Assembly: GCA_015057115.1 (NCBI GenBank)
Contig: SVEZ01000002.1
Span: forward strand, 124,001-188,000
Source: Lachnospiraceae bacterium
GTDB lineage: Bacteria > Bacillota > Clostridia > Lachnospirales > Lachnospiraceae
Length of the DNA: 64,000 nucleotides
Direction of reading: 5' to 3'
Part shown: one piece after another, positions 43,239 to 52,183 of the stretch
Numbering within the stretch: position 1 is the stretch's first letter
Layout of the letters: each line of letters opens with the position of its first letter
Notes under the pieces: generated by a model
The model's input: only the letters and a program-made list of their open reading frames with translations
What the model was told of the DNA's origin: nothing
Database searches by the model: none
Made by a program: the position numbers and the translations under genes

Positions 43239-44591
43239 CTAAGGAATCATTTCTCCTTCTTTTACCAGAGTACCATCTAATACTATATGATCAAAATTAC
43301 GAATACCGTAAGCTGTATTCATTTCTGTAATGCTGTAATCATCATTTTTTTCCAAAATTTCTACAATCTTAACTACAGCATATCCCTTATTCATGCAATA
43401 TACGCAAGGAAAATTCTTTGTTCGAGCCAAGGTGTCCTTGTTGGCCGAACCTGCAAGTTGGATTTGATCTCCCTGTTTTAGCTTCTTGGAACGGGTATAG
43501 TAAAAATTCTCGTCCGATGCATATAACGCAGTTTCTACAAACTCTGCCCGTTCATTTCCATCCTCATCCTTTACAATATGCATAACACCCTTTTTATTCT
43601 TGCTCTCCATAATTGCATCCTTTGGAATTGCAAGAAACGGAAGTTTTACAATTGAGGAATTAGGAATCTTAAATCCCTTGGTTTGGTTTACTACTATATC
43701 GATACTGACATACCGCTCCTTCGCATAGCGGATTAAACCGGTGGTACACTCCATACATAAAAAGGTATGGCCCTGTCTTTTTACAATAGTATACGGCACC
43801 GACATACTGCGATTATCTGCCTGAAACTCAATATCCACGTACTCCTGACCCTCAAGATGCTTCTTCAAGCTATCTTCTAAAGGCGCAACAAGATACCAGG
43901 TCTCGTCCGTAATTAGTTTATAAATGTCGTCTCCCGCCTGGACGCTTTCCTGGGTTTTCAAGATTTTCTTGGAATAATTTGTTCCTGAAACCTGTGCTGC
44001 AGAAAAGTTATTTATGGTCAGGTTCTCCAATCCATCCTCCTCATAAAGGACAATTCCCGGCTGAAAAGCATAGTACGCCGCCATCCCCGGTAAAAAGGAT
44101 GCCTGTCCCCCTTTTTCCGCAAGAGCTTCCAATAACTTACCGTTTAAGGATTCTCTGAAACTGGCCGTTTCATAGAAGGCATCATCCCGATAAGCATAAG
44201 AAAACTCATCCAGCATGCTTAATACCTCTGTACGTCTTTCTTCTGAAAGTACAGCTTCCTTTTCTTTTAAGGAATTCTTTAAATCCTGATACAGATTCCC
44301 GGTATCATGCATGGCATAAACCACACTCTTGGCGCTTGCCTTGGTATCTTCTTTTGTAAAATAGGTAATATATCCATCTCTTGGAGCTGTAATAATCTTT
44401 TCTTTACGAATTGCCAATGCCTGAAAGGAATAATAGGATGACAAGTCACCGGTAACCACCTCATAAGAGGCAACATTTTTTTTCGTAAAAAAGCTGATGA
44501 TTAACACCACCAGATAGATGCATAGTACACCAAATACGATTCCGCCAATCCGAAACTGGAAGGGCTTTTTAAATTTAACTACATTATCCAT
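43239..44591 (-). CDS. HlyD-like membrane fusion/adaptor protein in the sepF cluster
   Basis: 450 residues from the ATG at 44591. A short basic cytoplasmic start is followed by one membrane helix (about 18-38). A long extracytoplasmic part resembles an adaptor protein: lipoyl/barrel-sandwich-like strands (LAIRKEKIITAPRDGYITYF), an alpha-helical stretch near 95-150, and C-terminal beta-barrel segments. The partner exporter is not in the window. No ribosome binding site is visible; the promoter ends only 7 nt before the ATG, suggesting a leaderless message. A role in division is only suggested by position. Confidence 0.75.
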   Translation of the reverse strand: MDNVVKFKKPFQFRIGGIVFGVLCIYLVVLIISFFTKKNVASYEVVTGDLSSYYSFQALAIRKEKIITAPRDGYITYFTKEDTKASAKSVVYAMHDTGNLYQDLKNSLKEKEAVLSEERRTEVLSMLDEFSYAYRDDAFYETASFRESLNGKLLEALAEKGGQASFLPGMAAYYAFQPGIVLYEEDGLENLTINNFSAAQVSGTNYSKKILKTQESVQAGDDIYKLITDETWYLVAPLEDSLKKHLEGQEYVDIEFQADNRSMSVPYTIVKRQGHTFLCMECTTGLIRYAKERYVSIDIVVNQTKGFKIPNSSIVKLPFLAIPKDAIMESKNKKGVMHIVKDEDGNERAEFVETALYASDENFYYTRSKKLKQGDQIQLAGSANKDTLARTKNFPCVYCMNKGYAVVKIVEILEKNDDYSITEMNTAYGIRNFDHIVLDGTLVKEGEMIP

Positions 44592-44598
44592 ACCATCA

Positions 44599-44627
44599 AG
44601 TATAACACAAAAAAAGGCAGAAAACAA
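44599..44627 (-). promoter_or_regulatory. Promoter of HlyD-like gene nested in upstream terminator
   Basis: On the minus strand: TTGTTT, 17-nt spacer, TGTTATACT (extended -10). The -35 lies in the loop of the upstream terminator hairpin, and the spacer contains its 3' arm and T tract. The -10 ends 7 nt before the start codon. Confidence 0.65.
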
Positions 44628-44647
44628 ATCGCTTTGCCTTCTGCCTT
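44607..44647 (-). terminator. Intrinsic terminator of the small P-loop gene
   Basis: On the minus strand an 8-bp stem AAGGCAGA/TCTGCCTT with an 18-nt loop is followed by about six T. Confidence 0.7.
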
Positions 44648-44655
44648 ATTCTCAT

Positions 44656-45078
44656 TTATAACGAAATATCGATGTACTGTTTCGCACATTCAGGAAGATC
44701 TTTTTCGTCCTTTGATACACTTAATGTAAACTTAATGTTGTACTTATCCCCAAGTACGTTTAATTTCTTTAAAACCTTACCGAAATCATCCATATTATCA
44801 ATATGGGCAATGGTAAGAAAACTGTCTAAGTAAACCTCTTCCAAATCATTGTCCTGTGAAAGAATGCCACATAAGAAGCCGGTGAACTCATCCGGTGTAT
44901 CAACCGGAAGTTCCGGTACATTGATAAGACGAACCTTATTATGTAATTCATACATGTGTTTCGTGTTCTTGTCTAAGAATACAATGTTACCGTTTGCTTT
45001 CTTAATTGCTTCGTTCACTCTTTCAAGCAGGAATTTGGTCTTTCCCTTTCCTTTTTCCCCAGAAATAATTTGTATCAT
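44656..45078 (-). CDS. Small P-loop protein, function unknown
   Basis: 140 residues. A clear Walker A, GEKGKGKTK at residues 7-15, starts a compact alpha/beta protein. A possible Walker B strand is EEVYLDSFLTIAHID near 85. No helicase, kinase or GTPase motifs complete the site, so the partner or reaction is unknown. GGAGGAG precedes the ATG. It is a single-gene unit with its own promoter, an ~85-nt leader and a terminator. Annotations such as 'twitching motility' for similar proteins are not supported by what I see. Confidence 0.7.
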   Translation of the reverse strand: MIQIISGEKGKGKTKFLLERVNEAIKKANGNIVFLDKNTKHMYELHNKVRLINVPELPVDTPDEFTGFLCGILSQDNDLEEVYLDSFLTIAHIDNMDDFGKVLKKLNVLGDKYNIKFTLSVSKDEKDLPECAKQYIDISL

Positions 45079-45169
45079 AGCTTTCTCCTCCTGATTCCGT
45101 TGTCAACAAAATAGTCTGAAATATTTAAACTATTTCTTCTTTTAGTGCGCAACTATTTTTTATAGTTCT

Positions 45170-45198
45170 ATTATATTGTATTATGTCGAAGAAAACAA
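45170..45198 (-). promoter_or_regulatory. Promoter of the small P-loop gene
   Basis: On the minus strand: TTGTTT, 17-nt spacer, TATAAT. The ~85-nt leader holds an AAATAGT/ACTATTT inverted repeat before the GGAGGAG ribosome binding site. Confidence 0.8.
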
Positions 45199-45231
45199 CA
45201 GAAAATTTTGAAAAATTAAAAATTTTTATTT

Positions 45232-46230
45232 TTACTTTTTATCTTTTCGGGAAACAGCCTTCATCATCTGGTTCATAAAGGAGAACATCTTCCCACCGGT
45301 TTCTCCACCCATGGTAATAAAAATATGCCGCTGCTTCTTTTTGTTCTCCGTTAGTAAAACAAAACACTTGCCTGCATTATAGGTGGTTCCGCTTTTTCCC
45401 CCTAGGATTTTATATACTTTGGGGTACTTTGTGGTATTTAGTAAAAAACGGTTGGTGGTTTCATAAGTCATATCCTTATCGTAACCACCGGCCCGATGAA
45501 TAACAATGGTCTTTTTTGGGGTTTTTATTATTTTCCGGAAAGTCTTGCTGGTGCATGCTTTCTGAAAAAGCAAATACATATCATATACTGTGGTATAATG
45601 ATCCTCGTCATGAATTCCGTGGGGGTTAACAAAATGACTATGGGTAGCTCCCATCTTCTTCGCTTCTTCATTCATCAATGCCGCGAAGTCTTCTACGGAA
45701 CCGCTGACGTACTCTGCCAATGCTTTTGCGGCGTCATTACCGCTAACCATCATCAGACCGTACAGCAAACCTTCCACCGTAACCTCGTCCCCCTCGTTTA
45801 AGCCCGCTCTTGAGGCTCCCTGGGGAAGCATAACCGCCTCTCTACTGATGGTAACTTTATCCTTTAACTTACCCTTCTTAATCACCAGATAAGCAGTCAG
45901 AACCTTTGTTGTACTGGCAGGATAAATTTTTTCCAATGCCTGATACGCATATTCCGTTTCGCCGGTGGTAAGGTTAAAAGCTCCTGCCGCCTTAACAGAG
46001 CCGGTATCCGGTCCCTTTAACAAAATATCTTCCGTAGGAACCTGGCAATTGCCTGCACCGAGATATTCAATTTTCTGTTTAGATGCCGGCACCTCTTCCT
46101 GGGAACCCGTAACTTCATACAAATCAAAGGGTTGCTCCAACGCTTCTTCTTTTCCGCATCCTGTCAAGGACAGGCTCAACAGGCAAAGGCTTAGCAAACC
46201 GGAGAGAATCCGCTTACTTATACATTTCAC
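45232..46230 (-). CDS. D-alanyl-D-alanine carboxypeptidase, lipoprotein form (S11)
   Basis: 332 residues from a GTG start overlapping mgsA by 17 nt. The signal peptide ends in the lipobox LTGC (cysteine 25), so it should be lipid-anchored. Penicillin-binding motifs are all present: STTK at 106-109, SGN at 163-165, and KSGT near 279. It trims the fifth residue of peptidoglycan stem peptides. Bacillus DacF is a relative, but a sporulation role is not shown here. Last gene of the shape/division operon. Confidence 0.9.
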   Translation of the reverse strand: MKCISKRILSGLLSLCLLSLSLTGCGKEEALEQPFDLYEVTGSQEEVPASKQKIEYLGAGNCQVPTEDILLKGPDTGSVKAAGAFNLTTGETEYAYQALEKIYPASTTKVLTAYLVIKKGKLKDKVTISREAVMLPQGASRAGLNEGDEVTVEGLLYGLMMVSGNDAAKALAEYVSGSVEDFAALMNEEAKKMGATHSHFVNPHGIHDEDHYTTVYDMYLLFQKACTSKTFRKIIKTPKKTIVIHRAGGYDKDMTYETTNRFLLNTTKYPKVYKILGGKSGTTYNAGKCFVLLTENKKKQRHIFITMGGETGGKMFSFMNQMMKAVSRKDKK

Positions 46231-46609
46231 GCCACTCCATGTCTCCTCTGTCTAAAGATTTGATCAAAAGCTCTGCTGAGGCAAGATTGGTTGCCAAAGG
46301 GATATTATGCATATCACACAGCTTCACAATAATATTTACATCCGGCTCATGCGTCTTCGGTGACAAGGGATCTCGTAAAAAAATCACCAAGTCCATCTGG
46401 TTATGCTCAATTTGAGCTCCCATTTGCTGGTCGCCGCCTAAGTGACCTGCCAAATATTTATGAATGGTAAGATTTGTTACTTCCTCCACCAGTCTACCGG
46501 TGGTTCCCGTAGCATATAATTCATTCTTGCTTAAAATACTGCGATAAGCAATGCAGAAATTCTGCATCAGTTTCTTTTTTGAGTCATGTGCGATCAATCC
46601 AATGTTCAT
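46214..46609 (-). CDS. mgsA: Methylglyoxal synthase
   Basis: 131 residues. GLIAHDSKK, ATGTTGRLV, the catalytic loop GHLGGDQQMGA near 55-65 and FLRDPLSPKTHEPD are all conserved. It converts dihydroxyacetone phosphate to methylglyoxal. It starts at the base directly after the rodA stop; its place behind rodA is common in Firmicutes. Confidence 0.95.
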   Translation of the reverse strand: MNIGLIAHDSKKKLMQNFCIAYRSILSKNELYATGTTGRLVEEVTNLTIHKYLAGHLGGDQQMGAQIEHNQMDLVIFLRDPLSPKTHEPDVNIIVKLCDMHNIPLATNLASAELLIKSLDRGDMEWREMYK

Positions 46610-47731
46610 TCATCGTACCCCCGTTCTGTATTTTCTTGGCTGCAAAGCCACGTTTAAAACCAATCCGATTCCTATGTACATGGAAACCAGAGAGGTCAGT
46701 CCATAACTTACAAAAGGTAAAGTTAATCCGGTATTAGGCATCATGCCTGTATTTACACAAATATGAACAAAACTCTGCATTCCGATAATAGCAGCCACTC
46801 CAACTGCAATCAATCTTCCCTGCATATCTTTTGCACGTTTCGCAATCCAAATGCATTCCAAAGTAATAAATAAAAGCATGATGATTACAAAAGCACAACC
46901 TAAAAAGCCCAACTCTTCACCGATAATGGCAAAAATAAAGTCTGTATGGGGCTCATAAACAAATCCACCGTTTTTCAAGGATGCAGCCGCGGAGTTGAAC
47001 AACCCCTTACCCAAAAGCTGACCGGATCCTATGGCAATAATGGAATTCTGCTGCTGCAACGCCTCCTGTGGAAATTCTTCCGGACGAAGCCATGCCATAA
47101 TACGTAGATACTGATGGTGTTTTAAAAAGGTTTCTCCCTTTGTCAGTATCACATTCAACATTACAATCAAAGTTGGAATGGAAACTGCAATTACACCACC
47201 CACAACCTTCCAGCTCAATCCTGCTGCAAAAATCATAAAACAAAACATTACCGTTGTGGCAATAGTAGTGGAAAGGTCCGGCTGTGCCAAAATTAAAACC
47301 AAAGGCACCCCCACCAATCCGAGACTTATAAGAACAACCTTCAAGTTATTTATTTTTTCGTAGTATTTTCCAAAGTAATAGGCAAAGAATAAAATAATCA
47401 ATATCTTTGCCAACTCGGAAGGCTGAAAACGAAAGCCGCCCACCTCTATCCAACGCTGCGCTCCCTTTGAAGAATCACCAAACATGGGAAGCATGATCAC
47501 CGCCAACATGGCAAAATTGAAAATATAAATCAGCCAGGACAGTTTCATATAGTATTCGTAATCAATCAATGAAGTAATGATCATCACCGTAACACCTAAA
47601 ATCATACCGATGATCTGCTTATTCTGGTATCCGCTGTTGGCACTGCCAATTACAAGAATACCAAAAATATTTAATATCATTACCTCTATAATCAGTCGAA
47701 ATTTGTAGTTTTTCAATTTGTACTTTAACAT
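46610..47731 (-). CDS. rodA: SEDS family peptidoglycan glycosyltransferase RodA/FtsW
   Basis: 373 residues with about ten membrane segments. SEDS hallmarks are AQRWIEVGGFRFQPSELAKI near residue 90, LAQPDLSTTIAT near 145, and the C-terminal GMMPNTGLTLPFVSYGLTS. It polymerises glycan strands with a class B PBP; PBP2 lies upstream in the same operon. ATG at 47731 follows GGGAGA and overlaps the minE end by 7 nt. Neighbourhood favours RodA over FtsW. Confidence 0.92.
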   Translation of the reverse strand: MLKYKLKNYKFRLIIEVMILNIFGILVIGSANSGYQNKQIIGMILGVTVMIITSLIDYEYYMKLSWLIYIFNFAMLAVIMLPMFGDSSKGAQRWIEVGGFRFQPSELAKILIILFFAYYFGKYYEKINNLKVVLISLGLVGVPLVLILAQPDLSTTIATTVMFCFMIFAAGLSWKVVGGVIAVSIPTLIVMLNVILTKGETFLKHHQYLRIMAWLRPEEFPQEALQQQNSIIAIGSGQLLGKGLFNSAAASLKNGGFVYEPHTDFIFAIIGEELGFLGCAFVIIMLLFITLECIWIAKRAKDMQGRLIAVGVAAIIGMQSFVHICVNTGMMPNTGLTLPFVSYGLTSLVSMYIGIGLVLNVALQPRKYRTGVR

Positions 47732-47970
47732 ACTGTATTCTCCCAATTCTTCACCGGAACGTAAATTAAAAGGCCCTGTCCCTGTTCTTGCTGCACAACA
47801 CGAATACGGATTTGTTCCTGCTCAACATTCACATATTGGGTCAGGAGATTCTCGATATCCTCTGCCATGTCCTTTAAAAGTCCGGCTCCACACTGCATAC
47901 GATCCGCTGCCAGTATCGTATTTAATCTGGTTTTGACCGGAGTATTCCGATCTTTCTTTATAGTCTTCAT
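47725..47970 (-). CDS. minE: Cell division topological specificity factor MinE
   Basis: 81 residues starting MKTIKKDRNTPVKTRLNTIL. The N-terminal MinD-interacting part and a C-terminal domain ending LLIYVPVKN are visible. An upstream in-frame extension covers the GGAGGAAT ribosome binding site and is not used. MinE drives MinD off the membrane. Confidence 0.88.
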   Translation of the reverse strand: MKTIKKDRNTPVKTRLNTILAADRMQCGAGLLKDMAEDIENLLTQYVNVEQEQIRIRVVQQEQGQGLLIYVPVKNWENTVC

Positions 47971-47990
47971 TCTTATTCCTCCTACCCTTC

Positions 47991-48779
47991 TTATCGAAAG
48001 AAAAGGCTGCATGCTCTTAAAAATCCACCATACTTTGCGTAAGATATTCCTATAGGGACATTCATCCCTATTAAACGCTTACAGATATTTTCAAAACATG
48101 CCCCAGAGTCCGAAGAATAATTAATTACCGGCTCACCGTCACTTAATGCAATCAAGACTTCCTCATCCTCAGGAATCACTCCCAATAACGGTACGGCCAG
48201 CACTTCCTGCACATCTTCCGGCGAAAGCATAAATCCCTTTTTAACCAGATTAATATGAACACGGTTTACCAAAAGTTCCGTTTGTTGAAACTGTTTTTCC
48301 TGCAGTATGGTCAGAACCTTATCCGCATCTCGAATAGCCGACACCTCCGGTTCCGTTACCAAAATAGCTCTATCAGCAGACATAATGCAATCTTCAAATC
48401 CCTTACCGATACCGGCAGGACAATCTAAAAGAACATAATCAAATTGTTCCTTCAGTTCCAGGGTTAGAAGCCGCAATTCCTCACCAAAAGCACCTTCCTC
48501 TGCAAGAAACGAAGCTGCCGGCAACAAATGCAGTCCCGACTGCCGTCGGTCCCGAATAAGCGCCTGTCGTAATCTGCATCGATGCATTAATACATCCTGC
48601 AAATGAAATGTCAACTCTTTTTCCAAGCCCAAAACTACATCCAGATTCCGAAGTCCCTGATCCATATCGACCAGCACAACCCGAAATCCCTGTTTTGCCA
48701 GTCCAAAACCCAGATTTGCGGTACAGGTGGTTTTTCCAACTCCACCTTTTCCTGATGTAATTACAATTACATCCCCCAT
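47991..48779 (-). CDS. minD: Septum site-determining ATPase MinD
   Basis: 262 residues. The deviant Walker A is SGKGGVGKTT at 9-18; VDMDQGLRNLD is the MinD signature, and LLDCPAGIG follows. The C-terminus GGFLRACSLFFR could be the membrane-targeting amphipathic helix, although it is less basic than usual. GGAGG precedes the ATG. MinD normally recruits MinC, but no minC lies between this gene and pbp2. Confidence 0.92.
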   Translation of the reverse strand: MGDVIVITSGKGGVGKTTCTANLGFGLAKQGFRVVLVDMDQGLRNLDVVLGLEKELTFHLQDVLMHRCRLRQALIRDRRQSGLHLLPAASFLAEEGAFGEELRLLTLELKEQFDYVLLDCPAGIGKGFEDCIMSADRAILVTEPEVSAIRDADKVLTILQEKQFQQTELLVNRVHINLVKKGFMLSPEDVQEVLAVPLLGVIPEDEEVLIALSDGEPVINYSSDSGACFENICKRLIGMNVPIGISYAKYGGFLRACSLFFR

Positions 48780-48835
48780 AATATTCCTCCTTTTTCACCT
48801 AATTATTATCCTTGGTATATAAGGAGGAATACCTG

Positions 48836-51670
48836 TTAATCCAAGGTATGTCCACCGGAAACTTTGGTAGCTTTTCCGTCTAATACGTCTTTTTCTTTAA
48901 AGTAGTGTTTGATTATATTAGCGGTTGCCTCCGCAGCATTTGCCGAAGAGTATCCAAAAGGAATTCTCGTAGCAATGGCAATCTTTGGATGCTTGTACGG
49001 AGCATAACCGATAAACAACGCATGGTTTGGTCGTGTCTTAACCTGCTGAGCGGTTCCGGTTTTACCTGCAACCGATGTTTTCACACTGTCAAATACTGCA
49101 GAGTTTTCACAAACCATTTTCATACCACGATGAATGGCATTCCATGCACTATCCGGTACCTGAGTAATCTGTTCTTTTACCTCCGGTGCGAAGGTTTCTA
49201 TGGTTTCTCCCTCAGGAGAAGTTACCTTATTCAACAACGTAAGATTATATACGGTTCCGGAATTGGCAATGGCAGTCGCATATCGCGCCAGACCAATCGT
49301 AGTATAACTGTTATTACTCTGACCAATGGCCGCCATAACCGGGAATTCCGTAGCACAATGAGGTGTGCTTTCCGAGATTTCCACACCGGTCTTTTCTGTC
49401 AAGCCAAAAAGATCAGCATATTTCTTAATTTTCTTAATACCGCCTGCATCACTGTAGGTTCCGCCGGCAGTACTTAAACGATACCCGACCTCATAGAAGA
49501 AGTAGTTACAGGAATCCCGCAATGCTCCTGAAACATTGATTGTTCCATGGGTTGCATGACTGGATCCATACAGCCAACACTTCGGTTCATTGCTGACTTT
49601 CTTAAACACACCCTTATCCTTAATGGTGGACGTGGTGGTAATCGCGCCTTCCATGATTCCTGCAACAGAAGCTAATGGCTTAAAGGTTGATCCCGGTGCC
49701 GTCTCCTGCTGGGTTGCAAAATCATACAGCGGTGTGGCATTATCTGTCAACAATTCGTTGTAGTATTTGGAATCTACCACATTGGCCATCTTGTTGTTAT
49801 CGTATCCCGGATAGGATACGCAGGCAAGAACCTCTCCCGTCTGAGGATTCATAATAACCGAAGAACCGGAACAGGGATCTAACGCCAACTGTGCCGGAGT
49901 AATCTCCAAACGTTTGATTTTCCGTTTCAGAAAATCATATGCCGTAATGGTGCTGTTCTTCAAACTACTGATTTCCTTATCGTTCTTTGCAAGGACATCC
50001 TGTTCGTAAAGAACCAGACAAATCTGTCTTCCGGAAATCTTGTCATCGTAAATCATGTATTTATAAATCAGTTTATGGAATTCCTTTTCCCCTTCCAGCA
50101 TGTCCACAATCTTATCAACCAGGGCATTATATACTTCGTGAGAATCGGAATAGGAATCGCTGTCCTCCTCAACCAAAGCCTTACGATCAATCCAGTTCTT
50201 GGAAATAGCATAATTTAAAAATTCCCGAAGACTGGTCTTTCCGGCTATATATTTCAGGTAAGTGGAATCTTCCTTGTTAATCTGATCATTCAACAAAATC
50301 TTATTGTTCTTCAGCATCCCATAAATATAATTCATGTAGTCCTTCATGGAATCCGAAAGATCCTTGTTGGCAGTTTTGCTCTTCTTTAATTCTCTGGCAA
50401 TCTGCTTCGTTGTTACCTTAAACTGACTCTTGAAACGTTTGTAGATATCCGCTTCGTTTTCCATAGCATCCTCACGGGCGAACTTATCAATATCCACAAC
50501 GTTATTATCCAATAGGGCAAAATATACGTCATAAATAGGAATTACCACATCTGCAGCGGAATTACCGTGATACGCTTTGGTATTTCGTATACTGCTGTAC
50601 AAAACGCCGGCAATCTCCTGCTCTAAAATTCGATATACGGTTTTGGAAAGGTTATATTCCACAGAGGTATATACGTCGTTACCAGACTTCGGCTCCTTCT
50701 GAGAGATAACATCCAAAACCTTTCCCAAACTGTCTACATAAAAGGATTTCTTACCTTTGCTTCCCTTAAGCTGGGCCTCCATAACCTGCTCGATACCGGA
50801 TTTTCCAACATAATCGTTTAAGGAATAGCTTTTATCCTTCTTACGATACTCATCTAACTCTGCCTGAGAAATCTTACCGGTATAGCCGGTTAGATGGCAG
50901 AACACTTCACTGTCCACATATTTCCGGATGGTATTCTCTTCTACCGACACACCCTGCAAATCCGAAAGGTTTTCGTTGACTGCCGCAACGGACTCTTCAC
51001 TGACATCCGTAGCGATGGTGGTGGAAATATACTTCTGGTAATAATTCGCTGATAAGCCATACCGTACAATGGCAATTTCATAAGCCAGACGCGGCTCATA
51101 TTTCTTGGATATCTCATACTGATCATACATCAGATATTCCATAATCTGTCTGGCGGATGCTGTAGCCTGATTAAATCCAAGTTTCTTGCTGACTCCCAGT
51201 TTATCTATGGTTTTCACACCGAAAATATCCGCAATAAAACGAAGTCTCGCCGTACCACTGACAGTATAGGAAAACTCACCGTTGTTATATTCAATGTTAA
51301 AATTATTATCCGGCATATCACCACGGGATTCCAAAATCTGGATAGTACGGGCTATGATCTCATTTAATTCCTTGGAACGCTCCTTAGAAGAGCCATAGGT
51401 ACCGTTATCTTCTATCACCACAGAATAGGCAAGCTCATTATACGCTAAAACCTTACCGTTACGATCCAGAATCTTTCCGCGGGTAGCCGCAATCTCACGT
51501 TCTTTTTTAATTCGTAATGTGTAATTCGTCAGATAATCCTCACCATTGACCACCTGTAACACAAACAAACGCTGCAGCATGATTGTTGACATTAAAACCA
51601 GAACCACGCTTATGGTCAGCAGCCTGGATTTTGCAAGCCGACGAAAAAATGTCTTCAATGAATTAACCAA
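48836..51670 (-). CDS. mrdA: Penicillin-binding protein 2 (class B transpeptidase), large form
   Basis: 944 residues, longer than the ~600-700 usual for PBP2. An N-terminal membrane anchor (about 16-36) and pedestal domain start with ATRGKILDRNGKVLAYNE. A long lysine- and aspartate-rich region covers about 350-610. The transpeptidase domain has STFK near 660, SCN near 720 and KTGT near 869. It cross-links side-wall peptidoglycan with RodA. The TTG start at 51670 overlaps mreD by 8 nt, with AGGAG 11 nt upstream. Confidence 0.92.
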   Translation of the reverse strand: MVNSLKTFFRRLAKSRLLTISVVLVLMSTIMLQRLFVLQVVNGEDYLTNYTLRIKKEREIAATRGKILDRNGKVLAYNELAYSVVIEDNGTYGSSKERSKELNEIIARTIQILESRGDMPDNNFNIEYNNGEFSYTVSGTARLRFIADIFGVKTIDKLGVSKKLGFNQATASARQIMEYLMYDQYEISKKYEPRLAYEIAIVRYGLSANYYQKYISTTIATDVSEESVAAVNENLSDLQGVSVEENTIRKYVDSEVFCHLTGYTGKISQAELDEYRKKDKSYSLNDYVGKSGIEQVMEAQLKGSKGKKSFYVDSLGKVLDVISQKEPKSGNDVYTSVEYNLSKTVYRILEQEIAGVLYSSIRNTKAYHGNSAADVVIPIYDVYFALLDNNVVDIDKFAREDAMENEADIYKRFKSQFKVTTKQIARELKKSKTANKDLSDSMKDYMNYIYGMLKNNKILLNDQINKEDSTYLKYIAGKTSLREFLNYAISKNWIDRKALVEEDSDSYSDSHEVYNALVDKIVDMLEGEKEFHKLIYKYMIYDDKISGRQICLVLYEQDVLAKNDKEISSLKNSTITAYDFLKRKIKRLEITPAQLALDPCSGSSVIMNPQTGEVLACVSYPGYDNNKMANVVDSKYYNELLTDNATPLYDFATQQETAPGSTFKPLASVAGIMEGAITTTSTIKDKGVFKKVSNEPKCWLYGSSHATHGTINVSGALRDSCNYFFYEVGYRLSTAGGTYSDAGGIKKIKKYADLFGLTEKTGVEISESTPHCATEFPVMAAIGQSNNSYTTIGLARYATAIANSGTVYNLTLLNKVTSPEGETIETFAPEVKEQITQVPDSAWNAIHRGMKMVCENSAVFDSVKTSVAGKTGTAQQVKTRPNHALFIGYAPYKHPKIAIATRIPFGYSSANAAEATANIIKHYFKEKDVLDGKATKVSGGHTLD

Positions 51671-52181
51671 ATTTACTTGCTCTCCTCTTTTCGTAGCTTT
51701 CGATGCGCTGATTAATTTTTAAAATAATCAGATACAGTAAAATTGAAACCACCAGGGTATACACCAGTTCCGGTACCATAATATTGGCCGCATAATAGCC
51801 AAACTGCAGGTCTCCCCGGAACAAAAACAGCAGAATATATACAAAAATATTCAGTAAAAAATCACTGATGGCAATCATTATCATCGGAAGCTTAATATCG
51901 TCCGGAAAAAACTCCTTTCGGAAACAACCGTTAAAATATCCTAACAGCATATACAAAAGGGAATACAATCCCAATACCGGTGAAAAATACAGATCCACAA
52001 AAAGACCGCTTAAGAATCCGATAAAAATTCCTTCCCTTTTACCGTTCATAAAGCCAAGTGCCGCTACCAGCACCACTAAAAGATTAGGGGATACAGATGC
52101 AATCTCCAAGGCTTTGAACATGGTAATCTGTAAGATAAAACAGACTATACAAAGTCCGATTTCCACTAACTTTCTAACCAT
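51663..52181 (-). CDS. mreD: Rod shape-determining protein MreD
   Basis: 172 residues, five to six membrane segments, with ISPNLL-like (VSPNLLVVLVAALGFMNG) and GFLSGLFVDLYFSPVLG motifs typical of MreD. It links MreC to the elongation machinery. It begins 2 nt after mreC without a clear ribosome binding site. Confidence 0.92.
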   Translation of the reverse strand: MVRKLVEIGLCIVCFILQITMFKALEIASVSPNLLVVLVAALGFMNGKREGIFIGFLSGLFVDLYFSPVLGLYSLLYMLLGYFNGCFRKEFFPDDIKLPMIMIAISDFLLNIFVYILLFLFRGDLQFGYYAANIMVPELVYTLVVSILLYLIILKINQRIESYEKRRASKFG

Positions 52182-52183
52182 TT

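Noticed and set aside
48905-49477. 190-residue plus-strand ORF opposite PBP2
   Set aside because: Cysteine/arginine-rich antisense reading of the transpeptidase domain; no family resemblance or ribosome binding site.
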